In this document: positions 36,640 through 45,585 of the stretch, piece by piece
Layout of the letters: each line of letters opens with the position of its first letter
How positions within the stretch are numbered: position 1 is the stretch's first letter
Assembly: GCA_001683825.1 (NCBI GenBank)
Contig: LXTR01000061.1
Location: 54,511 to 118,510, forward strand
Reading direction: 5' to 3'
DNA: 64,000 nt
DNA from: Flavobacteriaceae bacterium CP2B
Lineage (GTDB): Bacteria > Bacteroidota > Bacteroidia > Flavobacteriales > Flavobacteriaceae
Made by a program: the position numbers and the translations under genes
Notes under the pieces: model-generated
Seen by the model: the letters and a program-made list of their open reading frames with translations, nothing else
Database searches by the model: none
Told to the model about the DNA's origin: nothing

Positions 36640-36816
36640 ACCAAACCAAACTAACCAAAACTTCATGCGCAATTACCAGTCGCGCATCGGGCTAATAAAA
36701 ACTGAGATGTCCTTTTAATAACAATCAATTTCATAAATTAGCGTTACCCTATATACGGCAGAAAAAAGGGTATTGGATGCTTCCCCGAACATTTTTTGTG
36801 AATTCTTTACCATGGT

Positions 36817-37383
36817 ATGAGCGCACTTCTTGAAAAACATATTGTAGAACTTCTTCAGGAGCGCAACGACAAAGCCATTTCACTCCTTTATGAGCATTAC
36901 GGTGATACCCTTTACGGGGTGGCTTTCAAAGTAGTCAGGGACGAGGAACTCGCACAGGATATCCTGCAGGAAAGCTTTGTCAAGATCTGGAAAAAATCGG
37001 ATTCCTACGATGCCACCAAGGCCAAACTCTTTACCTGGCTCTTCAGGATCACGCGCAATACGGCCATCGACAAACTCCGCAGCATTAACAACAAGTCGGA
37101 TAAAGAAATCCAAATGGACGTTTCCAACGTATATAATATTGGAATTAACAGCACCAGACCCGAGCTTTTGGATGTTCGGGAAAACCTGGATAAAATTGAT
37201 GACAAGTACCAGATCGTGTTAGACGCCTTATTTTTTCAAGGCATGACACAACAGGAGGCTAGCGAAGAACTCGACATCCCCCTTGGGACCATCAAGTCCA
37301 GATTGAAGATCGGCCTGAGAGAGCTGAAAAAAATATACGGTACCTCCATGAGTCTCGCGCTCCTGCTGGGGGGTATGTTTTAA
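36817..37383 (+). CDS. ECF-type RNA polymerase sigma factor
   Basis: A 188-residue sigma-70 family factor with regions 2 (AISLLYEHYGDTLYGVAFKVVRDEELAQDILQE through FTWLFRITRNTAIDKLRS) and 4 (FQGMTQQEASEELDIPLGTIKSRLK), the helix-turn-helix that reads the -35 element. It has no region 3 and no signal peptide. The anti-sigma gene starts 11 bases after its stop, so the two form a regulatory pair. An unusual short hydrophobic C-terminal stretch (MSLALLLGG) ends the protein. Confidence 0.93.
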   Translation: MSALLEKHIVELLQERNDKAISLLYEHYGDTLYGVAFKVVRDEELAQDILQESFVKIWKKSDSYDATKAKLFTWLFRITRNTAIDKLRSINNKSDKEIQMDVSNVYNIGINSTRPELLDVRENLDKIDDKYQIVLDALFFQGMTQQEASEELDIPLGTIKSRLKIGLRELKKIYGTSMSLALLLGGMF

Positions 37384-37393
37384 AAAACAAGTG

Positions 37394-38152
37394 ATGAAAG
37401 ACAAAATACGCACATTCCTGGACTCCGACCTGCTGGAAAAATACCTTATGGGGGGTACCACCCTGGAGGAATCCCTCCAGGTGGAGCGCTACATTGCCAT
37501 GCACCCCGAAGTACGGGAGACGTACAATGAGTTACAGGAGAACCTGGAAACCTTTGCCAAAATGCATGCCCTGAAGGCCCCCGAAGGCTTAAAGGTGAAG
37601 ATCCTGAATACCATAAAGGCCCAGGATTCGGGCAGAAGGAAATTCAGGAGGTTTGCCGTGGCCGCGAGTTTCATCGCTTTTTTGTTCGCAGGCGCCTCCT
37701 TCTTCTTCTGGGACCAAAACAGGAACCTGAAAGAGGAGAATACCATAGTGAACAACAAGATCATGACGCTGGAAGCAGATATGAAGCAACAGCTGGAGGA
37801 TGTGCGCAACCAATTTATCGTGCTTAACAACCCCCAGACCCGAAAGTATATGGTGAACGGGAACAAGAAGGCCAGGGAGTTAAAGGCGGTTGCCTATATC
37901 AACCCTGTAAAGAAACTCTCGTACATCAATGTGCGAAACCTTCCCAACCTTCCCGAAAACCAGTGTTACCAGATGTGGGCCGAAGTAAACGGCCAAATGG
38001 TGAACCTGGGCATTATAGACAAGGCAGATGACAAGGACAAACTCAGGGCCCTTCCCTATGCCGAAGACGCGGTGAGTTATATTACCATAGAACCCAAAGG
38101 GGGCAATGAGACCCCTACCGTACAAAATATAGTGGCGAATATCAACTATTAA
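37394..38152 (+). CDS. Anti-sigma factor, RskA-like
   Basis: A 252-residue membrane-bound anti-sigma factor. The cytosolic N-terminal part (LEKYLMGGTTLEESLQVERYI) is the zinc-free ASD-like sigma-binding helix set, one transmembrane helix lies near residues 83-103 (FAVAASFIAFLFAGASFFF), then a coiled-coil stretch, then a periplasmic RskA C-terminal domain with the LPNLPENQCYQMWAEVNGQ signature. The ATG at 37394 is preferred over GTG at 37391. It presumably inhibits the sigma factor encoded directly upstream. Confidence 0.9.
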   Translation: MKDKIRTFLDSDLLEKYLMGGTTLEESLQVERYIAMHPEVRETYNELQENLETFAKMHALKAPEGLKVKILNTIKAQDSGRRKFRRFAVAASFIAFLFAGASFFFWDQNRNLKEENTIVNNKIMTLEADMKQQLEDVRNQFIVLNNPQTRKYMVNGNKKARELKAVAYINPVKKLSYINVRNLPNLPENQCYQMWAEVNGQMVNLGIIDKADDKDKLRALPYAEDAVSYITIEPKGGNETPTVQNIVANINY

Positions 38153-38187
38153 AAACCACAGTATCTATTCTGTTAAGTCCTGTTAAG

Positions 38188-38215
38188 AGCCCCTGATCGG
38201 GGCTTTTATTTTATA
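38188..38215 (+). terminator. Terminator after the sigma/anti-sigma operon
   Basis: AGCCCC (38188-38193) pairs with GGGGCT (38199-38204), followed by TTTTATTTTAT. Confidence 0.8.
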
Positions 38216-38221
38216 TCTTTG
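38214..38221 (+). promoter_or_regulatory. Predicted -7 element of the 69-aa membrane protein gene
   Basis: TATCTTTG matches TAnnTTTG exactly, directly after the T run of the preceding terminator and 14 bases before the ATG. Confidence 0.55.
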
Positions 38222-38235
38222 TACAAATTAGTAGC

Positions 38236-38445
38236 ATGAAGCTTATTTTACTTACCATAGGGTTACTCGCACTGGCATTTGCCGGGATAGCCATTAAGAT
38301 TTGGGCCAAAAAAGACGGTAAATTTTCAGGGACCTGCGCAAGCCAGAACCCTTTTCTCAACAAAAACGGGGAAGCTTGTGGGTTTTGCGGGAAACTTCCC
38401 GAAGAACAAGAATGCGGAAGGGAAACGGCGACCCACCTGCCATAA
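38236..38445 (+). CDS. Small membrane or exported protein with C-terminal cysteines (69 aa)
   Basis: A 69-residue protein with one N-terminal hydrophobic helix (LILLTIGLLALAFAGIAIKIW) and a hydrophilic tail carrying four cysteines (TCAS, EACGFCGK, EEQECG). The spacing CGFC resembles a thioredoxin-type or metal-binding pair, but no known domain fits. Similar small proteins labelled membrane or secreted protein are common in Flavobacteriia. It has its own promoter and may be co-transcribed with the following sigma factor gene 41 bases on. Confidence 0.75.
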   Translation: MKLILLTIGLLALAFAGIAIKIWAKKDGKFSGTCASQNPFLNKNGEACGFCGKLPEEQECGRETATHLP

Positions 38446-38486
38446 TTCCCCGCTTCATACCCGTGATCCCCTGATAAACAGAAGGT

Positions 38487-39059
38487 TTGGAGCAATCGGA
38501 AAACAAAGTATTAGAGACGATTCAGAAAGCCAGGTCTGGCAGCCAAATGGCATATAGCTCCCTGTTAGACACTTTTTGGAACGATGTCTATGGGTTCCAG
38601 CTTTTGCGGACCCAAAATGAAAACGATGCCGAGGACATCACCATACAAACATTTTCCCGTGCCTTTGATAAGCTGGACACCTATGACGAGGCCTATGAAT
38701 TTAAGACCTGGCTGATCACCATTTCCAAAAACCTGCATGTAGACATGATCCGGAAGCGGAAAAGGAATGTCCTGGAAAGTCCCGGCACAGGGAATAGTGA
38801 AGCCATTAAAAGTGTGCTGGATGACGCCCCTACCGCAGAAGACCGGCTGATTATCGAACAAAACCTGGCAAACCTGCTGCACCATATCAAAACCCTCAAG
38901 CCGCATTACCAACAGGTCATCAACCTCCGATATTTTAACGAAATGTCTTATGCCGATATCGCCAGGGAACTGGGAGAACCCATAAACAATGTAAAAGTAA
39001 AACTGCTACGGGCCAAAAAGCTGCTTGCCGAAATCATCAAGGCAAAAAGCAAGGCCTGA
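38487..39059 (+). CDS. Second sigma-70 family (ECF-like) RNA polymerase sigma factor
   Basis: A 190-residue sigma factor. Region 2 is [31 protein letters not shown] through [19 protein letters not shown], and region 4 is [32 protein letters not shown]. The start is TTG at 38487; the next ATG is 63 bases further in and would remove the first helix of region 2, so the TTG is preferred. No anti-sigma gene adjoins it, which fits a housekeeping-type flavobacterial ECF factor. It precedes lipA by about 230 bases. Confidence 0.9.
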   Translation: MEQSENKVLETIQKARSGSQMAYSSLLDTFWNDVYGFQLLRTQNENDAEDITIQTFSRAFDKLDTYDEAYEFKTWLITISKNLHVDMIRKRKRNVLESPGTGNSEAIKSVLDDAPTAEDRLIIEQNLANLLHHIKTLKPHYQQVINLRYFNEMSYADIARELGEPINNVKVKLLRAKKLLAEIIKAKSKA

Positions 39060-39266
39060 GTCGGGTAAGGCGGTATTGGAGTGTCGGAGCGATGCGCACA
39101 TACGGGTCTTCCCAAGGCATCACCCTGGACGGCCTACCGCCGCTTTCGCCCCCCAAAACCCCTATAACCATCCACCTCTGGCAGGACAGCGGACACCTTG
39201 CACGCTATGGTATATTGGCTTTTAGGGGCAACGGTACTGCCAATGCTCCACCGGAAAATTTGTTCG

Positions 39267-39274
39267 TATATTTG
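39267..39274 (+). promoter_or_regulatory. Predicted -7 element of lipA
   Basis: TATATTTG matches TAnnTTTG exactly and lies 18 bases before the lipA ATG at 39293. Confidence 0.5.
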
Positions 39275-39292
39275 CATATAAAATCGCCCCAA

Positions 39293-40168
39293 ATGAGCGC
39301 AGAAACCTTACAACAACCCCAGCCTGTAAAAAACAAGCCCAAATGGCTGAGGGTAAAACTCCCCACCGGCAAAAAATATACGCAGTTACGTGGCCTGGTT
39401 GACAAATATGACCTTCATACCATTTGTACTTCAGGCAGTTGCCCCAATATGGGAGAATGTTGGGGAGAAGGTACGGCAACCTTTATGATCCTCGGCAATA
39501 TTTGCACCCGCTCCTGTGGCTTTTGTGGTGTAAAAACCGGCCGTCCGGAGCAGATAGATTGGAGTGAGCCGGAAAAAGTGGCACGTTCTATTAAGATCAT
39601 GGGCATCAAGCACGCGGTGATCACCTCTGTAGACCGGGATGACCTGAAAGACATGGGGTCTATTATCTGGGCAGAAACGGTCAAAGCCATCCGCCGGATG
39701 AACCCGGATACAACCCTTGAGACGCTGATTCCCGATTTCCAGGGGATCCATACCCATCTGGACCGCATTGTCGCGGTGGGCCCCGAGGTGGTTTCCCACA
39801 ATATGGAAACGGTTAAGCGCCTGACCCGCGAAGTACGTATCCAGGCCAAATACGAGCGTAGCCTGGAGGTTTTGCGCTACCTGAGTGAGCAAGGTGTCAA
39901 CCGCACCAAATCAGGGATCATGCTCGGCCTGGGGGAACGGGAAGAGGAGGTTATTGCCACCCTGGAAGACCTGCGAAAGGCCCATGTAGATGTCGTGACC
40001 ATCGGGCAATACCTGCAGCCTTCCAAAAAGCACCTGCCCGTGAAAGAGTTCATCCTTCCCGAACAGTTTAAGAAATATGAGGAATTAGGCCTGCAAATGG
40101 GCTTCAGGCACGTGGAAAGCGGTGCCCTGGTCCGCTCTTCCTACAAGGCGCACAAACACATTCACTGA
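39293..40168 (+). CDS. lipA: Lipoyl synthase
   Basis: A 292-residue radical SAM enzyme that inserts two sulfurs into octanoyl domains. The auxiliary cluster cysteines are Cys45, Cys50 and Cys56 ([12 protein letters not shown]), and the radical SAM triad is Cys71, Cys75 and Cys78 (CTRSCGFC). The C-terminal RSSYKA segment supplies the conserved serine ligand of the auxiliary cluster. Longer frames starting upstream at 39092 give sequence unlike LipA, and a promoter lies just before 39293, so that ATG is chosen. The enzyme serves pyruvate and oxoglutarate dehydrogenase complexes. Confidence 0.97.
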   Translation: MSAETLQQPQPVKNKPKWLRVKLPTGKKYTQLRGLVDKYDLHTICTSGSCPNMGECWGEGTATFMILGNICTRSCGFCGVKTGRPEQIDWSEPEKVARSIKIMGIKHAVITSVDRDDLKDMGSIIWAETVKAIRRMNPDTTLETLIPDFQGIHTHLDRIVAVGPEVVSHNMETVKRLTREVRIQAKYERSLEVLRYLSEQGVNRTKSGIMLGLGEREEEVIATLEDLRKAHVDVVTIGQYLQPSKKHLPVKEFILPEQFKKYEELGLQMGFRHVESGALVRSSYKAHKHIH

Positions 40169-40190
40169 TAACATAATACAAAAAAGCATT

Positions 40191-40214
40191 TCCCGCCCCG
40201 GCGGGATTTTTTTT
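40191..40214 (+). terminator. Terminator after lipA, abutting the gap start codon
   Basis: TCCCGC (40191-40196) pairs with GCGGGA (40201-40206) and is followed by eight T. The gap ATG comes only five bases later, at 40220, so the T run falls where gap's ribosome binding region would be. Confidence 0.75.
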
Positions 40215-40219
40215 CGGTA

Positions 40220-41230
40220 ATGAAAGTATTGAAAATTGGGATCAACGGTTTCGGCAGGATCGGCCGGACATTCTTCCGGTTGCTTGAACAGCACCCACAC
40301 CTGCGGGTAACCGCCATCAACGACCTGGCCGATAGCCAGACACTGGCGCACCTGCTGAAGTACGACAGCATACACGGGATTTACCCCGGCGAATTTACCT
40401 ATTCGGATAGGCATTTACATTGGAAAGGGAATGATATTGCCATGTTAAGAATGCCAATGCCCGGGGACATAGATTGGGCGGCCCATGACGTGGATGTGGT
40501 GGTAGAGGCCAGTGGAAAGTTCAAGAAAAAATCCGAACTTCAAGAGCACCTGAGGAATGGTGCCAAAAAGGTCATCCTTGCGGTGCCGCCTATAGACGAC
40601 AGTATTAAAATGATCGTCTATGGAGTAAACGAGGATATCCTGGAGGAAGGAGACCACATTATCTCCAATGCCTCCTGCACCACCAACAATGCCGCCCCCA
40701 TGCTCAAGGTCATGAACGAACTGTGTGGGGTGGAACAGGCCTATATCACCACGGTACATTCCTATACCACAGACCAAAGCCTGCACGACCAGCCCCACAG
40801 GGACCTCAGACGGGCCCGTGCAGCTGCGCTATCAATCGTCCCAACCACTACGGGGGCCGCCAAAGCCCTTACCCGGATTTTCCCGGACCTGGCTGAGGCC
40901 ATAGGGGGTTGCGGTATACGGGTACCCGTGCCCAACGGCTCCCTGACAGACATCACCCTGAACGTTAAAAAAGCCACTAGTATTCAGGAAATTAATGATA
41001 CTTTTGAGTATGCATCGCAGAATGCCTTAAAAAACATCCTTTATTATACGCAAGACCCTATAGTTTCTGTCGATATAAACAATAGTTGTTATTCCTGTAC
41101 GTTTGATTCTCAGATGACTTCTGTGATTGGAAAGATGGTAAAGATCATCGGATGGTATGATAATGAAACCGGGTACAGCAGCAGGATCATCGATGTGATC
41201 AATTGGTTGATTAAGAAAAGCTACGTTTGA
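40220..41230 (+). CDS. gap: Glyceraldehyde-3-phosphate dehydrogenase
   Basis: A 336-residue GAPDH. The N-terminal KIGINGFGRIGR is the NAD-binding Rossmann motif, and NASCTTN carries the catalytic Cys153 with the downstream His in VHSYTTDQ. The catalytic half also has RARAAALSIVPTTTGAAKAL and WYDNETGYSSR. Length fits. It oxidises glyceraldehyde 3-phosphate in glycolysis or works in reverse. A strong terminator sits immediately before its start, and the stop overlaps the TTG start of a hybrid sensor kinase gene. Confidence 0.96.
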   Translation: MKVLKIGINGFGRIGRTFFRLLEQHPHLRVTAINDLADSQTLAHLLKYDSIHGIYPGEFTYSDRHLHWKGNDIAMLRMPMPGDIDWAAHDVDVVVEASGKFKKKSELQEHLRNGAKKVILAVPPIDDSIKMIVYGVNEDILEEGDHIISNASCTTNNAAPMLKVMNELCGVEQAYITTVHSYTTDQSLHDQPHRDLRRARAAALSIVPTTTGAAKALTRIFPDLAEAIGGCGIRVPVPNGSLTDITLNVKKATSIQEINDTFEYASQNALKNILYYTQDPIVSVDINNSCYSCTFDSQMTSVIGKMVKIIGWYDNETGYSSRIIDVINWLIKKSYV

Positions 41231-43449
41231 AGTTCTTATGGGCACATAGAAAATACAGAACCCTGGGCCTTGTGGCCCTTGCGCTGAGCGTGGCAATAGC
41301 CGGCTGGTCGCAGGATGCTACCGCCCAGGGCCGGGATATGGATTCCTATTTCCTGGAGATGCGGACCTACAAGAACCAGAACAAGATAGATCAGGCCCTT
41401 GAAGCCCTGGACAAGGCCTCGGTCATCGCCGAAGAAAACGAGAACGAAAAGGCCCTTGTAGATTGTTACCACCAGTTCGCAGAACTATACCTGGAACTCG
41501 ATAAACGGGAAACTGCCTTGTTCTACTGGGACAGGGCCACCGTACTCCTCAACAACCTGGCATACCCCCACGGCCATGGCGTGCATAAATACATCGAGGC
41601 AAATTTCCTCTACAACAGCGGGAACAACTTCCAGGCCATTTTTATGCTGAATGAAGCCAAACAGCTTAGCAATGACCGCAACCTGCTGAACCGCATCCTG
41701 CTCCTGGAAGCCAATATTTTCATGAGCATCGAAAAATATGAGAGCGCGGCCACCAACTTCAACTCCCTGGTGGTGAACAACGATGTATACGAAAAAGAAT
41801 TCCTACGGGCCAAAGCCTATATGGGGCTGGCCCGCTTGTATTACAACCAGGAGAACTATGAAGAGAGTATTAAAAACGGGCTAAACGCCCTTGAAATCGC
41901 CACAGAGTATAATTTTTCCAAGGAGATCTTCGGGGCCAACGAATTGCTGGGCAGGGCTTATGAAAAAAACGAGCGCTATGACCTCTCGCTCATCCATAAC
42001 CGCAACCTACTGGAAATACGCGATTCCATTTTCACCCTTGAAAAAGTACGCACCGAGGCTAAAACGGCAGACAAGATCCAGTTCGATTTCATGAACGATG
42101 AAATCCGGAGGCAGGATGAGCGCATTGAAGAATTAAATGAATCGGCAAACCGTTCAGAGATTACCGCGATCCTTACTTCGGCCTTTCTTACGATTATTTC
42201 GCTTTTGGCAGTCTCCCTGTACCGGAACAACCAGATCAAACTCAAAACCAACGACCTGCTCCAGACCAAGAACAAAGAATTACAGGCAGCCCGTGATGCC
42301 GCTGTACAGGCTATGGAAGCCAAGACCAACTTCCTGTCTACCGTGAGCCATGAACTCAGGACCCCGCTCTATGCCGTAACAGGCCTGACCCACCTTCTCA
42401 TGGAAGAAAACCCCAGTGATAACCAGATGGAGCACCTGAAATCCCTTAAATTTTCCGGGGATTACCTGTTGAACTTCATCAATGACATCCTCCAGATTAA
42501 CAAAATAGACGCAGACAAATTGGAACCGCTGAACATCGAGATCAACCTTAAAAAGATCCTTACGGAAGTCATCAATTCCCTGCAGCAAAGCGCCAAGGCC
42601 AACAAAACCAGGATCAACCTGGATTATGACGAGCAGATCCCATCCAAATTATTGAGTGACCCCCTTAAACTTTCACAAATCTTTATCAACCTGGTGGGCA
42701 ACGCCCTTAAATTCACCAGGGAGGGTGAAGTTACGGTCATTGCAAAGCTCCGGGAAAAAAAGGACGAGGATGTGACGGTGTATTTCGAAGTAAAGGATAC
42801 CGGCATCGGGATTTCCAGGGAACAACAGGAACACATCTTCGATAGTTTTGAACAGGGCTCCATACAAATCAACCGTGAATACGGCGGCACCGGCCTGGGC
42901 CTGACTATTGTCAAGAGCCTGCTGGGACTTTTTGACAGCAAAATCCAATTGGAAAGTGAACCCGGAAAAGGCAGTTCATTTTTCTTCGAACTGGATCTCA
43001 AGAGCAAGGATAGCGTTGTAGACGACATCCCGTTTGAGATCACCGAAAAAGAATACGACTTGCAGGGATTAAAACTACTGGTGGTAGAAGACAACAAAAT
43101 CAACCAGGTGATTACCAAGAAAATGCTGAACAAGCGCGGTATCGAATGCGACATTGCCGCTAACGGCACCGATGCCGTGGATATGGCCAGGAACAACCCC
43201 TACGACGGCATCCTGATGGACATCCATATGCCAGGGATCAGTGGGGTAGAGGCTACTATTCAAATTCGGGAATTTGACAAGGATATCCCTATAATCGCCC
43301 TTACGGCCATCTCCCTGGATGACAGCCTGGAAACATTTTATGCCGCAGGTTGCAACGATGTTGTGACCAAACCCTTTAAGCCCGAAGTATTCTACCAGAA
43401 AATCGGGGAGACCATGTTGGGCGACAAGGTCAACAAACCCACCTCATAA
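41227..43449 (+). CDS. TPR-containing hybrid sensor histidine kinase
   Basis: A 740-residue membrane hybrid kinase. A signal-like first helix (residues about 10-34) is followed by a periplasmic array of TPR-like helical repeats to about residue 300, a transmembrane helix (ITAILTSAFLTIISLLAVSLY, about 313-333), a coiled coil, a HisKA domain with His375 in STVSHELRTPL, an ATPase domain (VGNALKFTREG, DTGIGIS, GGTGLGLTIVKS) and a receiver with Asp665 in ILMDIHMPG. The TTG start at 41227 overlaps the gap stop (TTTGA). There is no DNA-binding output, so the phosphate must go elsewhere. Confidence 0.9.
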   Translation: MKFLWAHRKYRTLGLVALALSVAIAGWSQDATAQGRDMDSYFLEMRTYKNQNKIDQALEALDKASVIAEENENEKALVDCYHQFAELYLELDKRETALFYWDRATVLLNNLAYPHGHGVHKYIEANFLYNSGNNFQAIFMLNEAKQLSNDRNLLNRILLLEANIFMSIEKYESAATNFNSLVVNNDVYEKEFLRAKAYMGLARLYYNQENYEESIKNGLNALEIATEYNFSKEIFGANELLGRAYEKNERYDLSLIHNRNLLEIRDSIFTLEKVRTEAKTADKIQFDFMNDEIRRQDERIEELNESANRSEITAILTSAFLTIISLLAVSLYRNNQIKLKTNDLLQTKNKELQAARDAAVQAMEAKTNFLSTVSHELRTPLYAVTGLTHLLMEENPSDNQMEHLKSLKFSGDYLLNFINDILQINKIDADKLEPLNIEINLKKILTEVINSLQQSAKANKTRINLDYDEQIPSKLLSDPLKLSQIFINLVGNALKFTREGEVTVIAKLREKKDEDVTVYFEVKDTGIGISREQQEHIFDSFEQGSIQINREYGGTGLGLTIVKSLLGLFDSKIQLESEPGKGSSFFFELDLKSKDSVVDDIPFEITEKEYDLQGLKLLVVEDNKINQVITKKMLNKRGIECDIAANGTDAVDMARNNPYDGILMDIHMPGISGVEATIQIREFDKDIPIIALTAISLDDSLETFYAAGCNDVVTKPFKPEVFYQKIGETMLGDKVNKPTS

Positions 43450-44436
43450 GTACTTCAGACGTTCGAGCAATTGTTGTTCCCCATTACCTAAAAAGCTGTG
43501 TTTGACAGCGATATAATGAAGGTTGGGCGGCGGCTGGTCGATCCGACGGTAGTCCTTTTCAGTGGTCAGTACCACGGGCTTGCCGCCAAAACCGGCCATT
43601 TCTTCCCTGGAAAAATAGTGGTGGTCGCCAAAGCGAAAATGTTCCGGGTGTATCCCCTTGCTCTTCAGGAAAGCGACCAGGGGATCGGGATTGGCAATGC
43701 CGGTGACCAGTGCTACGGGCTTGTCCCGTAAGGCTTCCAGGGAAGGGGGTTGTTTCCCTCCTTTCAATGCCATGTCGTATTCCAGGCAGGCAAAAAGGAC
43801 CTGTTGATGTGGCCGTGGACCCAGTTGACCCCTTATTTCTTGCATGGCCGTTTGGGAAAGTGAGGCTGGGCATTTGGTCACAATGATAAGGTCGGCCCTC
43901 CTTGCCTCTGCCGGGCTGTCCCGCAAATTCCCGGCAGGAAGGTAACAATCGTCTACATACAGGTCCCCGTACGAGCTAAGGAGCAGGGCGATGTCTGGCC
44001 GCACCCTGCGGTGCTGGAAGGCATCGTCCAGGATGATCAGGTCCGGGGCCAGGCGTTCTTGCAGCAAGCCAATCCCCCGTTGGCGGTCAGCGTCCACAGC
44101 CACTGTGATTCCGGGAAATTTGGTGTAAATTTGATAGGGTTCATCGCCAATATCCCGGGCAGTACTGTCTTTATCAGCCAGTACAAAACCCCGGGTCTTC
44201 CGGCGGTAGCCCCGGCTTAGTACCGCCACATGGCAGGTATCACGGAAATGCGCTACCAGCATCTCTACCATGGGGGTCTTACCGGTGCCTCCTGTGCTTA
44301 GGTTACCGACAGCGATGGTTGGGGTATCAAATGCCCTGGAGGAAAAAACACCCCAATCATAGCAAAGGTTCCGGAGCCGGACCGCTATTCCGTAGAGCAA
44401 GGCAATGGGAAAGGCCAATTTTCTGAGCAGCTGCAT
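43444..44436 (-). CDS. lpxK: Tetraacyldisaccharide 4'-kinase
   Basis: A 330-residue inner-membrane-associated P-loop kinase that phosphorylates the lipid A precursor at the 4' position. Walker A is GNLSTGGTGKTPMVEML, and ILDDAFQHRRV is the family DDAFQHR motif. The N-terminal helix (KLAFPIALLYGIAV) anchors the protein. The ATG at 44436 was chosen because upstream in-frame residues are not LpxK-like. The stop overlaps the hybrid kinase stop by six bases; upstream it is divergent from the Nif3 gene. Confidence 0.95.
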   Translation of the reverse strand: MQLLRKLAFPIALLYGIAVRLRNLCYDWGVFSSRAFDTPTIAVGNLSTGGTGKTPMVEMLVAHFRDTCHVAVLSRGYRRKTRGFVLADKDSTARDIGDEPYQIYTKFPGITVAVDADRQRGIGLLQERLAPDLIILDDAFQHRRVRPDIALLLSSYGDLYVDDCYLPAGNLRDSPAEARRADLIIVTKCPASLSQTAMQEIRGQLGPRPHQQVLFACLEYDMALKGGKQPPSLEALRDKPVALVTGIANPDPLVAFLKSKGIHPEHFRFGDHHYFSREEMAGFGGKPVVLTTEKDYRRIDQPPPNLHYIAVKHSFLGNGEQQLLERLKYL

Positions 44437-44457
44437 CGGAACGAAAATATAATATTT

Positions 44458-44465
44458 TATCTTTG
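44458..44465 (+). promoter_or_regulatory. Predicted -7 element of the Nif3-like gene
   Basis: TATCTTTG matches TAnnTTTG exactly and lies 20 bases before the ATG at 44486. Confidence 0.55.
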
Positions 44466-44485
44466 ATAGCTTTAATTTTAGGGAA

Positions 44486-45583
44486 ATGATCATAAAAGAA
44501 GTAACCGACATCCTCGAGGAACTCGCACCCCTGGACTATGCAGAGGATTTTGATAATGTGGGACTTCTTGTGGGGGATCCGCATACAGAAGTAAGCGGGG
44601 TACTGGTCACCCTGGATACCCTGGAAGTGGTAGTGGAGGAAGCCATCCAAAAAAAATGCAACCTCATTGTCAGTTTCCACCCCATCCTGTTCAGCGGTCT
44701 TAAAAAGCTGACAGGGGCTACCTATGTGGAACGTACGGTTATGAAAGCGCTGAGGCACCATATTGCCATCTATGCCACCCACACGGCCCTGGACAATGCC
44801 TGGGATGGGGTCAATGCAAAGATCCTGGAAGTCCTGGGGATTGATGACCGGCAGGTACTCATCCCTAAAAAAGGGGTGTTGAGAAAGCTGACAACCTATG
44901 TCCCGCAGGAGGATGCCGGAAAGCTGAAGGAAGCCCTTTTCAACGCGGGCGCCGGCCATATTGGGAAATACAGCCACTGCAGTTTCAGCGTTGGAGGCAC
45001 TGGTAGTTTCAAGGCTGGCGAAGGCACCAATCCGGCCAAAGGGGAAATCGGCAAAGTACATTATGAACCCGAGGCACAGTTGCACCTGCTGTACCCGGCC
45101 GACCTGGAAGGGCACATATTGGCAGCCCTGCAAAAGAACCACCCCTATGAGGAGGTGGCCTACGAGATACAACACCTCGAAAATACCTACCAGCGACTCG
45201 GGATGGGCATGCTGGGCAGCCTGGAGCAACCTATGGAAGAAAAGGCTTTTTTGGCTTTTGTAAAGAAAAGGATGGAGGCAAGCGTCATCAGGCACTCCGC
45301 GCTGCGGGGCAAAAAAATAAAAAAGGTGGCCGTATTGGGCGGCAGCGGGGCCTTTGCCATCAGGCATGCCATTGCTGCCGGTGCCGATGCCCTGATCACT
45401 TCAGACATCAAGTACCACCAGTTTTTCGAGGCCGGGGAAAAGCTGCTTTTACTGGATATCGGACACTTTGAATCTGAGCAGTTTACAAAAAACCTATTGC
45501 TTGATCATCTTACAAAAAAAATTCCTAATTTTGCAATCTCTTTATCCGAAAGCATAACAAATCCCATCAAGTACTATTATTGA
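44486..45583 (+). CDS. Nif3-like dinuclear metal centre protein (DUF34)
   Basis: A 365-residue protein of the Nif3/YbgI family with the inserted middle domain seen in long bacterial forms. Metal ligands appear as VSFHPILF near residue 65, THTALDN near 100, and the C-terminal DIGHFESEQF with His and Glu. The fold starts with MIIKEVTDILEELAPLDYAEDFDNVGLLVG, the family signature. It is GTP cyclohydrolase-like in structure but its reaction is not settled. It is followed directly by a coiled-coil protein gene, a pairing conserved in Bacteroidota. Confidence 0.93.
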   Translation: MIIKEVTDILEELAPLDYAEDFDNVGLLVGDPHTEVSGVLVTLDTLEVVVEEAIQKKCNLIVSFHPILFSGLKKLTGATYVERTVMKALRHHIAIYATHTALDNAWDGVNAKILEVLGIDDRQVLIPKKGVLRKLTTYVPQEDAGKLKEALFNAGAGHIGKYSHCSFSVGGTGSFKAGEGTNPAKGEIGKVHYEPEAQLHLLYPADLEGHILAALQKNHPYEEVAYEIQHLENTYQRLGMGMLGSLEQPMEEKAFLAFVKKRMEASVIRHSALRGKKIKKVAVLGGSGAFAIRHAIAAGADALITSDIKYHQFFEAGEKLLLLDIGHFESEQFTKNLLLDHLTKKIPNFAISLSESITNPIKYYY

Positions 45584-45585
45584 AT

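Noticed and set aside
44357..45367. 336-codon minus-strand frame over the Nif3-like gene
   Set aside because: Shadow of the Nif3 frame, which has clear metal-ligand motifs and a promoter.
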